Notes under the pieces: model-generated
The model's database searches: none
What the model saw: only the letters and a program-made list of their open reading frames with translations
What the model was told of the DNA's origin: nothing
Translations under genes and position numbers: made by a program
Source of the DNA: Streptomyces virginiae
Lineage (GTDB): Bacteria; Actinomycetota; Actinomycetes; Streptomycetales; Streptomycetaceae
DNA length: 64,000 nt
Assembly: GCF_000720455.1 (NCBI RefSeq)
Contig: NZ_JOAK01000009.1
Location: forward strand, 220,156-284,155
Reading direction: 5' to 3'
Part shown: one piece after another, positions 52,033 through 62,496 of the stretch
How the letters are laid out: the number at the start of each line of letters is the position of its first letter
Numbering within the stretch: the first letter of the stretch is position 1

Positions 52033-52911
52033 TCACGCCGTCAGCATCCGCTGCAGCTCCCGCGCCGCCCGCGGGGGAGCCACGTCGGTGCGGTGCGCCA
52101 GCGCGATCGTCCGGCGCAGCGGGGACCCGGCCAGCGGGGTCGTCCGCAGCCCCGGGCCTGCGCCCGCCACCACCATGGCCGGGACCACCGCGACGCCCAG
52201 CCCCGCCCGCGCGAAGCCGAGTACCGCGTCCATCTCGCCGCCCTCCACGGTGAACGACGGCTCGAAGCCCTCCGCCCGGCAGGCGGCCACGGTCAGCTCC
52301 CGCAGGTCGTAGCCGTGCCGGAACATCACCATCGGCTCGTCGCGCAACGCCGCGATGGTCAGCTCCTTGCCCCCGCCGGGCGCCGGAAGCTTCGTCGAGG
52401 ACACCACCACCAGGTCCTCCGTCAGCAGCTCCACCGTCGTCAGGGCCGGCGCCGAGGGCGGCAGCGGCAGGGCGATCAGCGCCAGGTCCAGAGCCCCGCG
52501 CGCCAGCTCCCGTACGAGGTCGAGCGAACCGCTCTCCTCGATCAGCAGCTCGATCCCCGGATGCGCCGTGTGGAAGGCGCGCAGCACGCCCGGCAGCAGG
52601 CCCGTGCACACGCTCGGGGTGGCCCCCAGCCGGATCCGCCCGCGGCGCAGCTGCGCCAGTTCCTGCACCTCCAGCCGCGCCGTGTCCGCGTCCGCCAGGA
52701 TCCGCCGCGCCAGCGGCAGCAGCGCCTCGCCCGCGTCCGTCAGCGTGATGTTGCCCCGGGCGCGGCTGAAGAGCTCCGCCCCCAGCTCCCGCTCCAGGGC
52801 CTTGATCTGCTGGGAGAGCGACGGCTGGGCCACGTGCACCCGTTCCGCGGCCCGGGTGAAGTGCCGGGTCTCGGCGACGGCGACGAAGTAGAGGAGCTGT
52901 TGGAACTGCAT
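52033..52911 (-). CDS. LysR family transcriptional regulator
   Basis: A 292-residue LTTR: N-terminal winged helix (MQFQQLLYFVAVAETRHFTRAAERVHVAQPSLSQQIKALERELG, residues 1-45) and a co-inducer domain (about 90-290) with IRLGATPSVCTGLLPGVLRAF. It is divergent from sdhC by 72 bp, so it is a likely regulator of the succinate dehydrogenase operon; the inducer is unknown. It is convergent with the TetR gene. Confidence 0.92.
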   Translation of the reverse strand: MQFQQLLYFVAVAETRHFTRAAERVHVAQPSLSQQIKALERELGAELFSRARGNITLTDAGEALLPLARRILADADTARLEVQELAQLRRGRIRLGATPSVCTGLLPGVLRAFHTAHPGIELLIEESGSLDLVRELARGALDLALIALPLPPSAPALTTVELLTEDLVVVSSTKLPAPGGGKELTIAALRDEPMVMFRHGYDLRELTVAACRAEGFEPSFTVEGGEMDAVLGFARAGLGVAVVPAMVVAGAGPGLRTTPLAGSPLRRTIALAHRTDVAPPRAARELQRMLTA

Positions 52912-52924
52912 AGGCCATGTCTAT

Positions 52925-52948
52925 CAAGATGACCGGCATCATGTCTTG
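52925..52948. promoter_or_regulatory. LysR-type binding dyad upstream of sdhC
   Basis: In the 72-bp divergent region, ATGA (52929-52932) and TCAT (52939-52942) with flanking CAAG and CTTG form an interrupted dyad, the size and position expected for an LTTR box. Confidence 0.4.
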
Positions 52949-52983
52949 GACCTTTCGGGTCCTTCGTCCCTACCGTCGAAGAC

Positions 52984-53679
52984 ATGGCTCTGGCAACGCG
53001 CACCCGGACGAGCGTCCCCTCGCTCTGGGGCTCCACCATCGGAAAGAAGACCGTCATGGCGGTCTCCGGGCTGATCATGCTCGGCTACCTCGTCGTGCAC
53101 ATGCTCGGCAACCTCAAGATCTTCTTCGGGGCGGACGAGTTCAACGGCTACGCCCACTGGCTGCGCACCCTCGGCTCGCCCTTCCTCCACCACGAGTGGG
53201 CCCTGTGGATCGTCCGCGTGGTGCTCCTCGCCGCCGTCGTCGCCCACGCCGTGTCCGCCTACCAGCTCAGCCGGCGCGACATCAAGGCCCGCCCGGTCAA
53301 GTACGTCCACAAGCGCCGCCGCGCGAGCTACGCCACCCGCACCATGCGCTGGGGCGGCGTCATCCTCGGCCTGTTCATCGTCTGGCACCTGCTCGACCTC
53401 ACCACGCTCACCGTCAACGAGCGCGCCTGGGCCGGCCACCCCTACGAGAACGTCCTCGCCACCTTCTCCACCTGGTACGGGAACACCATCTACATCGTCG
53501 CGATGGCCGCGCTCGGCCTGCACGTCCGGCACGGCTTCTGGAGCGCGGCCCAGACCCTCGGAGCCGGCCGGGCCAGGCGCGAGCGGACGCTGAAAACCCT
53601 CGCCAACGGCCTGGCCGTCGTCCTCTTCACGGGCTTCGTGTCCGTCCCCGTCGCCGTCATGACCGGAATGGTGAACTGA
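52984..53679 (+). CDS. sdhC: Succinate dehydrogenase/fumarate reductase cytochrome b subunit
   Basis: A 231-residue membrane subunit with five helices: [25 protein letters not shown] (helix 1, haem-ligand His in VVHMLGN), [62 protein letters not shown], and a last helix near 205-225. The five-helix di-haem layout is the B-type found with Bacillus/actinobacterial menaquinone-linked enzymes. The sdhA GTG starts two bases after its stop. Confidence 0.93.
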   Translation: MALATRTRTSVPSLWGSTIGKKTVMAVSGLIMLGYLVVHMLGNLKIFFGADEFNGYAHWLRTLGSPFLHHEWALWIVRVVLLAAVVAHAVSAYQLSRRDIKARPVKYVHKRRRASYATRTMRWGGVILGLFIVWHLLDLTTLTVNERAWAGHPYENVLATFSTWYGNTIYIVAMAALGLHVRHGFWSAAQTLGAGRARRERTLKTLANGLAVVLFTGFVSVPVAVMTGMVN

Positions 53680-53681
53680 CC

Positions 53682-55627
<1,946 letters not shown>

Positions 55628-55631
<4 letters not shown>

Positions 55632-56374
55632 AGCTCACCCTGCGCGTCTGGCGCCAGCGCGGCGCCGACGCACCCGGCCACATGGCCTCGTACGAGGTCG
55701 ACGGGATCTCCGAGGACATGTCCTTCCTGGAGATGCTCGACACCCTCAACGAGGACCTCATCCTGCGCGGCGAGGACCCGGTCGCCTTCGACCACGACTG
55801 CCGCGAGGGCATCTGCGGCGCCTGCAGCCTCGTCATCAACGGCGACGCCCACGGCCCCGAGCGCACCACCACCTGCCAGCTCCACATGCGGTCCTTCGAC
55901 GACGGCGACACCATCGACGTCGAGCCCTGGCGGGCCGCGGCGTTCCCCGTCGTCAAGGACCTCGTCGTGGACCGGGGCGCCTTCGACCGGATCATCCAGG
56001 CCGGCGGCTACATCACCGCCCCCACCGGATCCGCCCCCGAGGCACACGCCACCGCCGTGCCCAAGGCCGACGCCGACTTCGCCTTCGAGCACGCCGAGTG
56101 CATCGGCTGCGGCGCGTGCGTGGCGGCCTGCCCCAACGGCTCCGCGATGCTCTTCACCTCCGCCAAGGTCAACCACCTGGGCGTCCTCCCACAGGGCTCG
56201 CCCGAACGCGAGACCCGCGTCCTGGACATGGTCGCCCGCATGGACGAGGAGGGCTTCGGAGGCTGCACCCTCACCGGCGAATGCGCCACCGCCTGCCCGA
56301 AGGGCATCCCACTGCCGTCGATCGCCGCGATGAACAAGGAGTGGCTGCGCGCGGTCCGCAAGGGCCCCCGCTGA
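55628..56374 (+). CDS. sdhB: Succinate dehydrogenase/fumarate reductase iron-sulfur subunit
   Basis: A 248-residue electron-transfer subunit with a [2Fe-2S] ferredoxin part ([15 protein letters not shown]...TTCQLHM) and a C-terminal part carrying [15 protein letters not shown] and [13 protein letters not shown] for the [4Fe-4S] and [3Fe-4S] clusters. All cluster cysteines are present. ATG overlaps the sdhA stop. It links FAD in SdhA to the haems in SdhC and to menaquinone. Confidence 0.95.
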
Positions 56375-56501
56375 CCCGGCGGCGCACCGTCGCCGACCCG
56401 GCGCGGGACACCCCCCAGGGCCCTGCGCCGATCGGCTGACCGGCCGGGTGCCCGCCGCGCCGCGCCGCGGCGGCGCCCGGGCCATGGGAGACAGTGGCCC
56501 C

Positions 56502-57152
56502 ATGCCAGAAGCCGCCGCCGGGACCGGACCACGCCGCAGAGCCGTACTGGCCGCCGCCCTCGCGCCACTGGCCGCGGCCGGCTGCTCCGGTGAGGAAGCC
56601 CCCCGCCCCCCGGCCGCCGGGCAACAGCCCGACGCCAAGGACGCCGTGATCATGGTGATCCGGCACGCGGAGAAACCGTACGCCGGAGACACCGGCTCGG
56701 ACGCGGACGGCGAGGACGACCCCGGCTCGCTGGCCGGGCGCGGCTGGCGCCGGGCCGAGGCGCTGCCGCGGCTCTTCCCGCCGGCCAAGCGGTCCACGCT
56801 GCCCCGCCCCGCCGCCGTCTTCGCCGCCGGCGGCAAGGCCCCCGCACCCGCCCGGTGCCGGCAGACCGTCACCGCCCTGGCCACCGCCCTGCGCACCCCC
56901 GTTCGCGCCGAGTTCGCCGTCGGGGCGGAACCCGCCCTGGCACACGCGGTGCTGGCCGGCCCCATGCCGGTACTCGTCTGCTGGGAGCACACCGGAATCC
57001 CCCGCCTGGTGCGCGCCCTCGGCGCCCACCAGGTCCTCGGCCTCCCCGCGACCTGGCCCGACCGCTACGACCTGGTCTGGCAGTTCACCCGCCGCAGCGG
57101 GCAGTGGAGCTTCCGCGAACTGCCCCAGCAACTCCTGCCCGGCGACGCCTGA
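56502..57152 (+). CDS. Histidine-phosphatase-family lipoprotein
   Basis: A 216-residue exported protein. RRRAVLAAALAPLAAAGC is a twin-arginine-like signal ending in a lipobox (AAGC). The mature domain has VIMVIRHAEKPYAG (the RH-x catalytic histidine of phosphoglycerate-mutase-like enzymes) and VLVCWEHTGIPRLVRAL containing the second histidine. ATG 56502 follows GGGAG at 11 bases; an ATG at 56484 is possible. Substrate unknown. The gene ends in a strong hairpin. Confidence 0.72.
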   Translation: MPEAAAGTGPRRRAVLAAALAPLAAAGCSGEEAPRPPAAGQQPDAKDAVIMVIRHAEKPYAGDTGSDADGEDDPGSLAGRGWRRAEALPRLFPPAKRSTLPRPAAVFAAGGKAPAPARCRQTVTALATALRTPVRAEFAVGAEPALAHAVLAGPMPVLVCWEHTGIPRLVRALGAHQVLGLPATWPDRYDLVWQFTRRSGQWSFRELPQQLLPGDA

Positions 57153-57189
57153 CCGCCCGCAGACCCCTCAGCGGGGTGTGCGGGCGGTC
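57151..57189. terminator. Bidirectional terminator hairpin
   Basis: GACCGCCCGC (57151-57160) pairs with GCGGGCGGTC (57180-57189), with an inner ACCCC/GGGGT stem; it begins inside the histidine-phosphatase stop codon and lies before the convergent hydrolase end at 57202. Confidence 0.8.
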
Positions 57190-57201
57190 GAAGTCGTCCT
57201 C

Positions 57202-57897
57202 CTAGGAGCCGAGTTCGTCGGCCGCCTTCTCGATGAGGTCGGCGACCGGGCCGGGCTGGGAGGCCAGTGAGGCGTGGCCCGCGTCCAGCTCGACGATCTT
57301 GCGGGGGTTCATCCGCTGGGCCATCCGGCGCTCGTTGTCGGGGTGGATCATGCGGTCCTGGGCGGAGACCTGGTACCAGACCGGCTTCTTCTTCCAGGCC
57401 GGTGAGGTCACGTTGTCGCCGAAGGTCGAGCCCAGCGGAGCCTTCTGGGTCACGGCCATGACCAGGGCCTCGTCCGCGTCCAGGTCCTGGCAGAAGCTCT
57501 CGTGGAACGTGTCCTGCTTGATCCACAGGTAGCCGTCGGAGTCGGGGGCGATGTTCTCGAACGCCGCCGGCGGCAGCTCCTGACTGAGCTGCCCCGGACT
57601 CTCGCCCGCGTCCGGGGCGAAGGCCGCGATGTACACCAGCCCGGCCACGTTCGGCAGGTCGCCCGCCTCCGTGATCACCGCGCCGCCGTACGAGTGACCG
57701 ACCAGCAGGACCGGTCCGTCGACCTGCCGCACCATCTTCCGGGTGCGCTCGGCGTCGTCCGCCAGCGAGGTCAGCGGGTTCTCCACGGCGTGCAGGTCGG
57801 TGAAACCGCGCCCGTGGAGCTCGACGATCACCTTCGACCAGTGGGCGGCTCCGCCCCAGAAGCCGTGGACCAGGACGACAGCGGGCTTTCGTGACAT
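57202..57897 (-). CDS. Alpha/beta hydrolase
   Basis: A 231-residue esterase-fold protein. The oxyanion-hole motif VVLVHGFWGGAAHW is at residues 6-19, the nucleophile elbow GHSYGGA at about 77-83, and the catalytic His in VELDAGHASLASQP. The cap region IKQDTFHESFCQDL is typical of the methylketone/salicylate-esterase-like group. Cytosolic, no signal peptide. Substrate unknown. It lies 42 bp downstream of the UvrA-like gene on the opposite side of its start. Confidence 0.88.
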   Translation of the reverse strand: MSRKPAVVLVHGFWGGAAHWSKVIVELHGRGFTDLHAVENPLTSLADDAERTRKMVRQVDGPVLLVGHSYGGAVITEAGDLPNVAGLVYIAAFAPDAGESPGQLSQELPPAAFENIAPDSDGYLWIKQDTFHESFCQDLDADEALVMAVTQKAPLGSTFGDNVTSPAWKKKPVWYQVSAQDRMIHPDNERRMAQRMNPRKIVELDAGHASLASQPGPVADLIEKAADELGS

Positions 57898-57939
57898 GAC
57901 GGCGTGCCGTTTCGCTCGGGAACACCCCCTGCGCACACG

Positions 57940-60363
57940 CTAGGCGGACGCCGTCCCGTCCGCGACCGCGAGCCCGTCCAGCGCCCGCGAGAGATAGGCC
58001 GCCGTCCGGCCCCGGCCCGCCGCCGCCACTTCGCGCGGAGTACCCGCGGCGACGATCCGGCCGCCCTCCGCGCCGCCGCCCGGGCCCAGGTCGATCACCC
58101 AGTCCGCGCCCGCCACCACGTCCATGTCGTGCTCCACGACCACCACCGAATGCCCGGCGTCCACCAGGCCGTGCAACTGCCGCAGCAGCACCCGCACATC
58201 GGCCGGGTGCAGACCCGTCGTCGGCTCGTCCAGCAGGTACAGCGTGTGGTCCCGGCGCTGCCGCTGGAGCTCCGTCGCCAGCTTGATCCGCTGCGCCTCG
58301 CCGCCCGACAGCTCGGTCGCCGGCTGCCCCAGCCGCAGGTAGCCCAGGCCGATCTCCTCCAGCGCCCGCAGGCTGCGCGCCGCCGCCGGGACACCGGCGA
58401 AGAACCCCGCCGCGGACTCCACCGTCAGCCCCAGCACCTCCGCGATGTTCAGGCCCTCGTACCGGACCTCCAGCGTCTCGGCGTTGTACCGCGCGCCGCC
58501 GCACTCGGGGCACGGGGCGTACGTACTGGGCAGGAACATCAGCTCCACCGAGACGAAGCCCTCTCCCTGGCACGTCTCGCACCGCCCGCCCGCCACGTTG
58601 AAGGAGAACCGGCCCGCCTTCCAGCCGCGCGCCCCCGCCTCCGGGGCCGCCGTGAAGAGCTTGCGCACCACGTCGAACAGCCCCGTGTACGTGGCCAGGT
58701 TGGACCGCGGGGTCCGGCCGATCGGCTTCTGGTCCACCTCCACCAGCCGACGTACGGGGAAACCGGGCTCGGCGATCCGCTCCCCGGCCTCCCGGGCCAG
58801 CGCCTGACCCACCAGCGTGGACTTCCCGGACCCCGACACCCCGGTCACCGCGGTGAACACCCCGAGCGGGAACGTCGCGTCGAGGTCCCGCAGGTTGTGC
58901 CGGGCCACCCCGCTCAGCCGCACCTCCCCGGTCGGCCTGCGCACCACCCGGGCCGGCTCCGCCGACTCCCGCGCCGCGAACAGGTGCCGCGCCGTGGCCG
59001 ACTCGGCGACGCCGGCCAGCGCCGCGGGCGGCCCGCTGTGCAGCACCCGCCCGCCGCGCTCCCCGGCCAGCGGGCCCACGTCCACCAGCCAGTCCGCGTG
59101 CCGCACCACGTCCAGATGGTGCTCGACGACGAAGACGGTGTTCCCGGCCTCCTTCAGCCGGTCCAGTACCCCGAGCAGCGCCTCGGTGTCGGCCGGGTGC
59201 AGCCCCGCCGACGGCTCGTCCAGCACGTACACCACCCCGAACAACCCCGACCGCAGCTGCGTCGCCAGCCGCAGCCTCTGCAGCTCGCCCGCGGACAGGC
59301 TCGGCGCGGTCCGGTCCAGGCTCAGGTAGCCGAGCCCCAGCTCCGTGACGGGCCCGATCCGCGACCGCAGGTCGTCGGCGAGGACCCGAGCGGCCTCCCC
59401 GTCCAGGGGCGCGCAGGCCAGTACGGCGTCCAGATCCGTCAGCGCCAGCGCCGCGAGCTCCGCGATGGTCCGCCCGGCGAAGGTGACCGCGAGGGCCTCC
59501 GGGCGCAGCCGGCGCCCCTCGCACACCGGACACGGCGAGTCGGCGAGGAACCTCTCGGCGCGGGCCCGCAGGGTGGCGCTCTTGCTGTCGGAGAACGTCC
59601 GCATGACATAGCGGTGGGCGCTCATGTAGGTGCCCTGGTAGGGCCGTTGGATCCGGTCGGCGTCCCGCACCGGGTGCACGGTCACCACCGGCTGCTCCTC
59701 GGTGAACAGGATCCACTCGCGGTCCTTCGCGGGCAGTTCCCGCCACGGCCGGTCCACGTCGTGGCCGAGCGTCTCCAGGATGTCCCGCAGGTTCTTGCCC
59801 TGCCAGGCGCCCGGCCAGGCGGCGATGGCACCCTCGCGGACCGACAGCCCGGGATCGGGCACCAGCAGCTCCTCGCTGGTGCGGTGGATCCGGCCGAGCC
59901 CGTGACAGGAGGGGCAGGCGCCGGCGGCCGTGTTGGGCGAGAACGCGTCCGAGTCCAGCCGCGGCGCGCCCGGCGGATACGTACCGGCCCGCGAGAACAG
60001 CATCCGCAGGGAGTTGGACAGCAGCGTCACCGTACCGACCGAGGAACGCGAGCCGGGGGAGGAGCGGCGCTGCTCCAGGGACACCGCCGGCGGCAGGCCG
60101 GTGACGGAATCCACCTTCGGCGCGCCGATCTGGTGGATGAGGCGGCGGGCGTACGGGGCCACCGACTCGAAGTACCGCCGCTGGGCCTCGGCGTACAGCG
60201 TGCCGAAGGCGAGCGAGCTCTTCCCGGAACCGGACACCCCGGTGAACACGGTCAGCGCGTCGCGCGGGATGTCCACGTCGACCCCGCGCAGGTTGTGCTC
60301 CCGGGCGCCCCGCACCCGTACGTAGGGATCGCGGTCGGTCCGGGGTTCGGTGGCCTGGTGCAT
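57940..60363 (-). CDS. UvrA-like ABC excision-nuclease subunit (shorter class II type)
   Basis: An 807-residue protein with two ATPase modules. Walker A motifs GVSGSGKSSLA and GVSGSGKSTLV, signatures LSAGELQRLRLA and LSGGEAQRIKLA, and Walker B VYVLDEPSAGLHP and LYLLDEPTTGLHP are all intact. Zinc modules CPSC...CPVC and CETC...CPEC are present. It is about 140 residues shorter than canonical UvrA (about 950), so it is probably the UvrA2/drug-resistance-like type lacking the UvrB-binding insertion. ATG 60363 starts near a conserved DPYVRVRGAREHNLRG. Confidence 0.9.
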   Translation of the reverse strand: MHQATEPRTDRDPYVRVRGAREHNLRGVDVDIPRDALTVFTGVSGSGKSSLAFGTLYAEAQRRYFESVAPYARRLIHQIGAPKVDSVTGLPPAVSLEQRRSSPGSRSSVGTVTLLSNSLRMLFSRAGTYPPGAPRLDSDAFSPNTAAGACPSCHGLGRIHRTSEELLVPDPGLSVREGAIAAWPGAWQGKNLRDILETLGHDVDRPWRELPAKDREWILFTEEQPVVTVHPVRDADRIQRPYQGTYMSAHRYVMRTFSDSKSATLRARAERFLADSPCPVCEGRRLRPEALAVTFAGRTIAELAALALTDLDAVLACAPLDGEAARVLADDLRSRIGPVTELGLGYLSLDRTAPSLSAGELQRLRLATQLRSGLFGVVYVLDEPSAGLHPADTEALLGVLDRLKEAGNTVFVVEHHLDVVRHADWLVDVGPLAGERGGRVLHSGPPAALAGVAESATARHLFAARESAEPARVVRRPTGEVRLSGVARHNLRDLDATFPLGVFTAVTGVSGSGKSTLVGQALAREAGERIAEPGFPVRRLVEVDQKPIGRTPRSNLATYTGLFDVVRKLFTAAPEAGARGWKAGRFSFNVAGGRCETCQGEGFVSVELMFLPSTYAPCPECGGARYNAETLEVRYEGLNIAEVLGLTVESAAGFFAGVPAAARSLRALEEIGLGYLRLGQPATELSGGEAQRIKLATELQRQRRDHTLYLLDEPTTGLHPADVRVLLRQLHGLVDAGHSVVVVEHDMDVVAGADWVIDLGPGGGAEGGRIVAAGTPREVAAAGRGRTAAYLSRALDGLAVADGTASA

Positions 60364-60451
60364 TCGTCCCACTTTACGGCCCGGTCGCGCGGGTGAGGTC
60401 AGGGCCGGCGCCCCTCGCACGCCTCGGTTGGCTGTCGACGCCACCGGATGC

Positions 60452-61447
60452 CTACGGCCCGAGGCCCGCGATACGGGCCAGCCGGGTGTAGGAGTCCAGG
60501 AGGGCCGTGCGGTCGTACGTGGAGGTGGTGACCAGGAGTTCGTCCGCGCCGGTGAGGTCCGCGACCTGGGACAGTTCCGCCGCCACCTGGTCCTGCGTCC
60601 CGTGGATGTGCCCGGTGAGGGCGCCCTCGTACAGTTCCCGCTCCTTCGGGGTCATCTCCAGGGCCTCGACCTCGTCCGCCGGGCGGAGCGGGGGGAAGCT
60701 GCCGCGGGTGCGGGAGTACGCGACGGACCAGGCCTCCGGGAGCAGGATGCGCCGGGCCTCCTCGGTCGTCGCCGCGACGGCCACCGTCCCCGAGACCACG
60801 ACGTAGGGCTCCGTGCCCCGGGCGGAGGGCCGGAACTCCTTGCGGTACCTCTCCACGATCTCGGCGACCCGGTCGCGGCCGCGCAGGTCGCCCACCACCA
60901 GCGGCAGTCCCGCCCGGGCGGCGATCCCGGCGCCTTCCCCGGTGGCGAGCACGTACGCGGGTATCCGCAGGCCTTCGGCGGGGCGGGCGTGCACCTCGGG
61001 GTGTGCCTGCTGGGTGCCGTCGAGCCAGCCGAGGAGCTCGGTGAGCTGTTCCTCGAAGCGGTCGGCGTCCCCGGTGTCCCGGCCCAGGGCGCGGCGGATG
61101 CCGTTCGTGAAGCCGACCGAGCGGCCGAGCCCCATGTCGATCCGGCCGGGGAAGAGCGATTCCAGCACCCCGAACTGTTCCGCGACCACGAGTGGCTGGT
61201 GGTTGGGCAGCATGACGCCGCCCGTGCCGACCCGGATCCGGTCCGTCGCCCCGGCGACGGCCGCGGCCAGCACGGTCGGCGCCGAGCCCGCGACGCCGGG
61301 CACGCTGTGGTGCTCCGACACCCAGAAGCGGTGGTAGCCGAGGCCCTCGGCCGTCCGGGCCAGTGCCACGGTGTCGCGCAGGGCCTGCGGGGCCGGGTGG
61401 CCCCGGCGGGTGCGCGACCGGTCGAGTATCGAGAGTTTTCGGATCAC
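60452..61447 (-). CDS. LLM-class flavin-dependent oxidoreductase
   Basis: A 331-residue TIM-barrel enzyme of the luciferase-like MsnO8/bacterial-luciferase subgroup: LARTAEGLGYHRFWVSEHHSVPGVAGSAPTVLAAAVAGATDRIRVGTGGVMLPNHQPLVVAEQF and LFPGRIDMGLGRSVG are signatures. It uses FMNH2 or F420H2 with an unknown substrate. GTG 61447 gives the normal start. It is divergent from the HAD gene (110 bp). Confidence 0.9.
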   Translation of the reverse strand: MIRKLSILDRSRTRRGHPAPQALRDTVALARTAEGLGYHRFWVSEHHSVPGVAGSAPTVLAAAVAGATDRIRVGTGGVMLPNHQPLVVAEQFGVLESLFPGRIDMGLGRSVGFTNGIRRALGRDTGDADRFEEQLTELLGWLDGTQQAHPEVHARPAEGLRIPAYVLATGEGAGIAARAGLPLVVGDLRGRDRVAEIVERYRKEFRPSARGTEPYVVVSGTVAVAATTEEARRILLPEAWSVAYSRTRGSFPPLRPADEVEALEMTPKERELYEGALTGHIHGTQDQVAAELSQVADLTGADELLVTTSTYDRTALLDSYTRLARIAGLGP

Positions 61448-61557
61448 ACAGGACTCAACGCCGTGGGGCCGAGGGGATTCCCGCCCGGCCCCCTGCACCC
61501 GCGCCCGCCCACGCTCGCGTCCGGGGCCGTGTCGGCGCCCCGCCGTACGCTGGCCGG

Positions 61558-62052
61558 ATGAGTGAGAAGCGCACGTCGCGGCCGTTGGCCGTCTTCGACA
61601 TCGACAACACGCTGGCCGACACCGCCCACCGTCAGCACTTCCTGGAGCGCCGCCCCAGGGACTGGTCCGGCTTCTTCGGCGCGGCCCCGGCCGATCCGCC
61701 GCTCGCGCGCGGGATCGCCCTGGCGGTGGAGAGCGCGGCCGACTGCGAGGTGGTGTACCTGACCGGGCGGCCCGAGCGGTGCCGGGCGGACACGCAGGAG
61801 TGGCTCACCCGGCACGGCCTGCCCGAGGGGCGGCTGTGGATGCGCGGCAACCAGGACCGGCGGCCGGCCCGGACGACCAAGCTGGAGGTGCTCGGCCGGA
61901 TCGCCCGTGGCCGGGAGGTGCGCATGCTCGTGGACGACGACGAACTGGTCTGCCAGGCCGCGCGGGCGGCCGGCTTCCGCGTGGTCGTCGCCGACTGGGC
62001 GGCGGAGGCGCCCGAACTCAAGTCCGGCCAGGAGGTCGAGGGCCGGACCTGA
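61558..62052 (+). CDS. HAD-superfamily phosphatase-like protein
   Basis: A 164-residue phosphatase domain with FDIDNTLADTAHRQHFLE (motif I DxDxT), YLTGRPERCRADTQEWLTRHGLP (motif II), TTKLEVLGRIA (motif III Lys) and RMLVDDDELVCQAARAAG (motif IV). The TGR-type motif II and layout resemble the polynucleotide-kinase 3'-phosphatase domain family. No kinase domain is attached. Its stop codon lies in the first unit of a 21-bp tandem repeat. Confidence 0.85.
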   Translation: MSEKRTSRPLAVFDIDNTLADTAHRQHFLERRPRDWSGFFGAAPADPPLARGIALAVESAADCEVVYLTGRPERCRADTQEWLTRHGLPEGRLWMRGNQDRRPARTTKLEVLGRIARGREVRMLVDDDELVCQAARAAGFRVVVADWAAEAPELKSGQEVEGRT

Positions 62053-62101
62053 GCGGGCGTGGGACGGAGCTGAGCGGGCGTGGCCCGGAGCTGAGCGGGC
62101 G
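62049..62101. repeat. Three-unit 21-bp tandem repeat spanning the HAD stop codon
   Basis: CTGAGCGGGCG recurs at 62049, 62070 and 62091, period 21 bp. As the period is in frame, TGA appears in frame three times, at 62050, 62071 and 62092. Confidence 0.75.
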
Positions 62102-62110
62102 CAGGCCGTC

Positions 62111-62326
62111 TCAGTCCTCGCCCTCGAGCCGGAAGCCGACCTTCAGCCCCACCTGGTAGTGGGCGATCTCCCCGTTCTCGATGTGGCCGCGCACCTGGAC
62201 CACCTCGAACCAGTCCAGGTTCCGTACGGTCTGGCCCGCCCGGGCGATGCCGTTGCGGATGGCCTGATCGATGCCCTCGTGGGAGGTGCCGACGATCTCG
62301 GTCACCCGGTACGTGTGGTTGGACAT
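62111..62326 (-). CDS. Dodecin family flavin-storage protein
   Basis: A 71-residue protein: HTYRVTEIVGTSHEGIDQAIRNGIARAGQTVRNLDWFEVVQVRGHIENGEIAHYQVGLKVGFRLE. Length and the E-I-V-G-T/S-S and W-F-E-V motifs match dodecins, which assemble as dodecamers storing flavin (or CoA in some). The flavin-stacking Trp is present in NLDWFEV. It is convergent with the HAD gene and divergent from the sugar-binding lipoprotein. Confidence 0.93.
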   Translation of the reverse strand: MSNHTYRVTEIVGTSHEGIDQAIRNGIARAGQTVRNLDWFEVVQVRGHIENGEIAHYQVGLKVGFRLEGED

Positions 62327-62424
62327 GGAGTCTCCCGACAGTGGGTCGCTTTTGCCTGGTTCTACGGTGCCCCAGTAAGTCCGGCTCCGCGAACTTTGAG
62401 CCAACAATCCCGAGCGAAAGACCC

Positions 62425-62453
62425 TTGACCGGCCTATTGGTCTATGCCAATTT
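62425..62453 (+). promoter_or_regulatory. Promoter with overlapping dre-like (DasR-type) operator
   Basis: TTGACC (62425-62430), 17-bp spacer, CAATTT (62448-62453). ATTGGTCTATGCCAAT (62436-62451) lies between and resembles the dre consensus (A-C/T-TGGTCTAGACCA-G/A-T) bound by the GlcNAc-responsive regulator DasR. Placement over the spacer and -10 would allow repression. Confidence 0.65.
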
Positions 62454-62496
62454 CGAGCCATCGGAGACCGAGCCCCAGAAGGTGACCCTCTTGAAG

